DNA from: DATFYM01 sp035315065
GTDB taxonomy: Bacteria; Acidobacteriota; Terriglobia; UBA7540
DNA length: 43,863 nt
Direction of reading: 5' to 3'
Assembly (NCBI GenBank): GCA_035315065.1
Contig: DATFYM010000204.1
Coordinates: forward strand, 1-43,863
A program made the position numbers and the translations under genes. How positions within the stretch are numbered: position 1 is the first letter of the stretch; the number at the start of each line of letters is the position of its first letter. Of the stretch, positions 42,170 through 43,863 are shown one piece after another. Below the pieces are notes generated by a model. It saw nothing but the letters and a program-made list of their open reading frames with translations, was not told the DNA's origin and did not search any database.

Positions 42170-42780
42170 TCCTCACTCCTCGTTGCCACTCGCTCGTCAC
42201 TCGTCACTTCTTCATAGTAACTCTCTCCCGCGCAACTGCGGCAGAGAATGCGGTCCTTCACCCGGCGCTCACGCCCGTTGTTGACGCCCTCGCCGCATTG
42301 CTGGCATGCCACGCACGAACGCGGGCCGCCGGGCAGGTCCCCGGGCTTCAGATTCACGCGCACGGGCCGGACGATGAACAACTCCGAGTCAGGAAGCACC
42401 TTGTACGCTTCCAGTTGCTGCTTCGCCGGCCGCGCCAGTTCCGGGAACATAGCTTTCGCTCTTTCCCGCGAGTCATCGCGCGCCACCACGCGCACCGCGC
42501 GCTCGGTTTCGACGTCGAAGAAAGTGGCCGCTACCTTACCATAGTCGAAGTACTTCAACGACCGGCTTCCCAGCCGGCAGCCGGTAACCAGACTAACCGC
42601 GTCCGTGGCGCACCGGTCGATCTCGACGTAAGTAATCAGGCGCTTGCGGTGCCGGGCGGGATCATCGATGCCGAGCTCCCGCAGCCCCAGCATCGCCATC
42701 CGCACGCCCAGCACCTGCCCCGGACACATGTGCCCGTGGTGCTGTGCGGCCAATGCCAGGTATTCGTCGAGCGTCTTCAT
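42166..42780 (-). CDS. FmdE-family protein (formylmethanofuran dehydrogenase subunit E-like)
   Basis: A 204-residue protein with the N-terminal FmdE signature HHGHMCPGQVLGVRM and a following conserved Asp/Cys segment (EIDRCATDAVSLVTGCRLG). The C-terminus has a four-Cys zinc ribbon (CVACQQCGEG and ILCRSCAG). In methanogens FmdE belongs to formylmethanofuran dehydrogenase; in bacteria the stand-alone proteins have unknown roles, sometimes in metal handling. There are no other methanofuran genes. The last 14 codons are encoded by a heptamer array. It is coupled to the rhomboid-TPR gene. Confidence 0.87.
   Translation of the reverse strand: MKTLDEYLALAAQHHGHMCPGQVLGVRMAMLGLRELGIDDPARHRKRLITYVEIDRCATDAVSLVTGCRLGSRSLKYFDYGKVAATFFDVETERAVRVVARDDSRERAKAMFPELARPAKQQLEAYKVLPDSELFIVRPVRVNLKPGDLPGGPRSCVACQQCGEGVNNGRERRVKDRILCRSCAGESYYEEVTSDERVATRSEE
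42167..42208. repeat. Heptamer array at the fmdE/rhomboid junction
   Basis: Six 7-base units: CATTCCT, CACTCCT, CGTTGCC, ACTCGCT, CGTCACT, CGTCACT. It forms the C-terminal tail of the FmdE-like protein (VTSDERVATRSEE) and contains the start codon of the rhomboid gene. Confidence 0.72.
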
Positions 42781-42831
42781 TTCCTCAAGCTCAACCTCTC
42801 ATGGCCGGCGAAAAAATGCCGATTGCAAGAG

Positions 42832-42920
42832 CAATCAGCAATCAGCTATCAGCCATCAGCCATCAGCTATCAGCAAGAACCGGACTTCCGTGCTGAAAGC
42901 TGACCGCTGATAGCTGAAGG
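42832..42920. repeat. Inverted pair of heptamer arrays, words CTATCAG and CTGATAG
   Basis: Six units CAATCAG, CAATCAG, CTATCAG, CCATCAG, CCATCAG, CTATCAG (42832-42873) face four units CTGAAAG, CTGACCG, CTGATAG, CTGAAGG (42893-42920). The only variable base in the left half is position 2. The 19-base spacer has no gene. The two halves can form a hairpin between fmdE and queE. Confidence 0.92.
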
Positions 42921-42941
42921 CTCTTTCCAATCGGCAATTCT

Positions 42942-43583
42942 TCACACGCCGCGCGTCTCTGGATCCCAGATGAACTTGTGAAGCTGCAGCCCCAGCCGCA
43001 CGCGCAGCCTGTCGCGCAGAATCCATTCCGCAAGCTGGCGCGGATGCAGCCGGCCAAAGACCGGCGAAAAGATGATCTCCTCTACCCGATCGCTCAGCCG
43101 GTGGCTCTCGATGAAACTGCACGCATACTGGTAGTCCGCTTCATCGAGGATCACGAACTTCGTCTGGTCCTTGCGCTCAAGCGCCTGCAAGTTCTCCATG
43201 CAGAACTTATCGCCCTCGCCGCTGCCGGGACACTTCACATCCACCACCTTGATGACCGGGCGCGGCAGATCGCCCACGTAGCGCTCGCCGCTGGTTTCCA
43301 CCAGCACCTCGTATCCCTCCGCCAGCAACCGCTTGGCGAGCAGGACCACTTCCTGCTTTTGAAGCAGGGGCTCGCCCCCCGTGAACTCCACCAGGGGCGC
43401 GCCCAATTCGCGCACACGATCGAAGACCCGGTCGATGGACATCCTCTCGCCCCCGTAAAACGCGTACGCGGTATCGCACCAGTGGCAGCGAAGGTTGCAC
43501 CCCGTGAGGCGCACGAAGACGCACGGCCGCCCGGCGAAGGTCGACTCTCCCTGAATGGACTTGAAGATTTCGGTCACCAACAT
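42942..43583 (-). CDS. queE: 7-carboxy-7-deazaguanine synthase (radical SAM)
   Basis: QueE converts carboxytetrahydropterin to 7-carboxy-7-deazaguanine in queuosine and 7-deazapurine synthesis, using S-adenosylmethionine and a 4Fe-4S cluster. The cluster ligands are Cys in GCNLRCHWCDT (CxxxCxxC), and VEFTGGEPLLQ is the GGEP SAM-binding motif. It opens VTEIFKSIQGES, standard for QueE. Length 213 is normal. No queC, queD or queF is next to it. A heptamer array lies 15 bases upstream of its start. Confidence 0.94.
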   Translation of the reverse strand: MLVTEIFKSIQGESTFAGRPCVFVRLTGCNLRCHWCDTAYAFYGGERMSIDRVFDRVRELGAPLVEFTGGEPLLQKQEVVLLAKRLLAEGYEVLVETSGERYVGDLPRPVIKVVDVKCPGSGEGDKFCMENLQALERKDQTKFVILDEADYQYACSFIESHRLSDRVEEIIFSPVFGRLHPRQLAEWILRDRLRVRLGLQLHKFIWDPETRGV

Positions 43584-43597
43584 TCCAACCTAATTCT

Positions 43598-43646
43598 AAT
43601 CGAAAATCGAAGATCGAAATTCGAAACTTGAAACTCGAAATTCGAA
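43598..43646. repeat. Heptamer array, seven units of WxTCGAA
   Basis: AATCGAA, AATCGAA, GATCGAA, ATTCGAA, ACTTGAA, ACTCGAA, ATTCGAA. Only positions 1, 2 and 4 vary. Located in the queE leader, the same word as 34257. Confidence 0.9.
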
Positions 43647-43724
43647 ATTGTGAGGCCGGTCTCCTTCATCCTGCTCCCTGGCGACTGCCCCCTTACCCAA
43701 CGCCGCCTGACATTTGCCTGCTAA

Positions 43725-43830
43725 CGGTGGCTTCGTTCCTGATTCTCGCAGGGCCCGATCCTTTGTTATCAATCAAATCGGTGGCTTCGTTTCTGAAAAG
43801 TTCTCAGTTATCAGTTCTCAGTTTTCAGTT
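43725..43830. repeat. 18-bp direct repeats and a heptamer array at the window end
   Basis: CGGTGGCTTCGTTCCTGA (43725) recurs with one change at 43779. Then CTCAGTT, ATCAGTT, CTCAGTT, TTCAGTT (43803-43830) form four heptamers with only position 1 variable. No gene is seen from 43584 to the end of the window. Confidence 0.75.
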
Positions 43831-43863
43831 ACCGGCCCTGCGGTTCTCGTTCCTTTATTTTCA

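Overview
The window is about 44 kb of GC-rich, gene-dense bacterial chromosome. Its gene content suggests a free-living Acidobacteriota-like bacterium, probably from a soil or metagenomic assembly: a GH20 hexosaminidase, histidine ammonia-lyase, separate PurQ and long PurL, PilZ and HD-GYP signalling proteins, an S10 carboxypeptidase, FG-GAP and TonB-CTD periplasmic proteins, and a rhomboid-TPR fusion. The phylum is an inference from gene style; there is no rRNA, tRNA, CRISPR array, integrase or transposase here.

Layout. 1-1100: no gene; a decayed 149-bp tandem repeat and a TGGCAGAA-type repeat ahead of a GH20 hexosaminidase broken by two single-base frameshifts (1111-3139). 3305-8604 (+): thioesterase, a four-helix-bundle pseudogene between inverted heptamer arrays, hutH, two glycosyltransferases and prepilin peptidase. 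8702-14210 (-): a receiver-PilZ protein, an HD-GYP phosphodiesterase, purQ and purL; purL carries an in-frame palindromic insertion. 14732-17506: a large secreted protein of unknown function. 17720-20179 (-): an ABC-2 permease and an amidase. 20402-24188 (+): an envelope-stress operon of XRE regulator, NfeD-like protein, small membrane protein, flotillin and PspA, with a near-consensus promoter and two palindromic operators. 24341-26212: a beta-carbonic-anhydrase-like gene facing a YtxH/YtxH/DUF948 operon. 26723-28366: a divergent cluster of XRE coiled-coil regulator against a small Cys/His protein and an excisionase-like HTH protein. 28335-37832: TIGR01777 epimerase, a frameshifted endonuclease III homologue, methyltransferase, Tat-exported FG-GAP protein, TonB-CTD protein, GAF protein, S10 carboxypeptidase, a peptidoglycan-binding lysozyme-like protein and a conserved hypothetical. 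37644-43583: PhoR/PhoB, rpmE, rhomboid-TPR with FmdE, and queE.

The most unusual signal lies between the genes. At least fifteen junctions carry short arrays of degenerate words repeating in strict 7-base register (8- and 9-base versions also occur). Each array has its own word. Arrays often come as inverted pairs, once nested, and they overlap stop codons or supply the last codons of genes. One inverted pair (GGGTAAA x4 and TTTACCC x3) brackets a pseudogene of the four-helix-bundle / 23S-intervening-sequence-protein family. The arrays resemble the heptanucleotide STRR repeats known from cyanobacteria; what makes them is unknown, and a link to four-helix-bundle proteins is my hypothesis.

A second candidate system is the XRE-NfeD-flotillin-PspA operon, which joins two membrane-protection protein families under one apparently self-repressing regulator.
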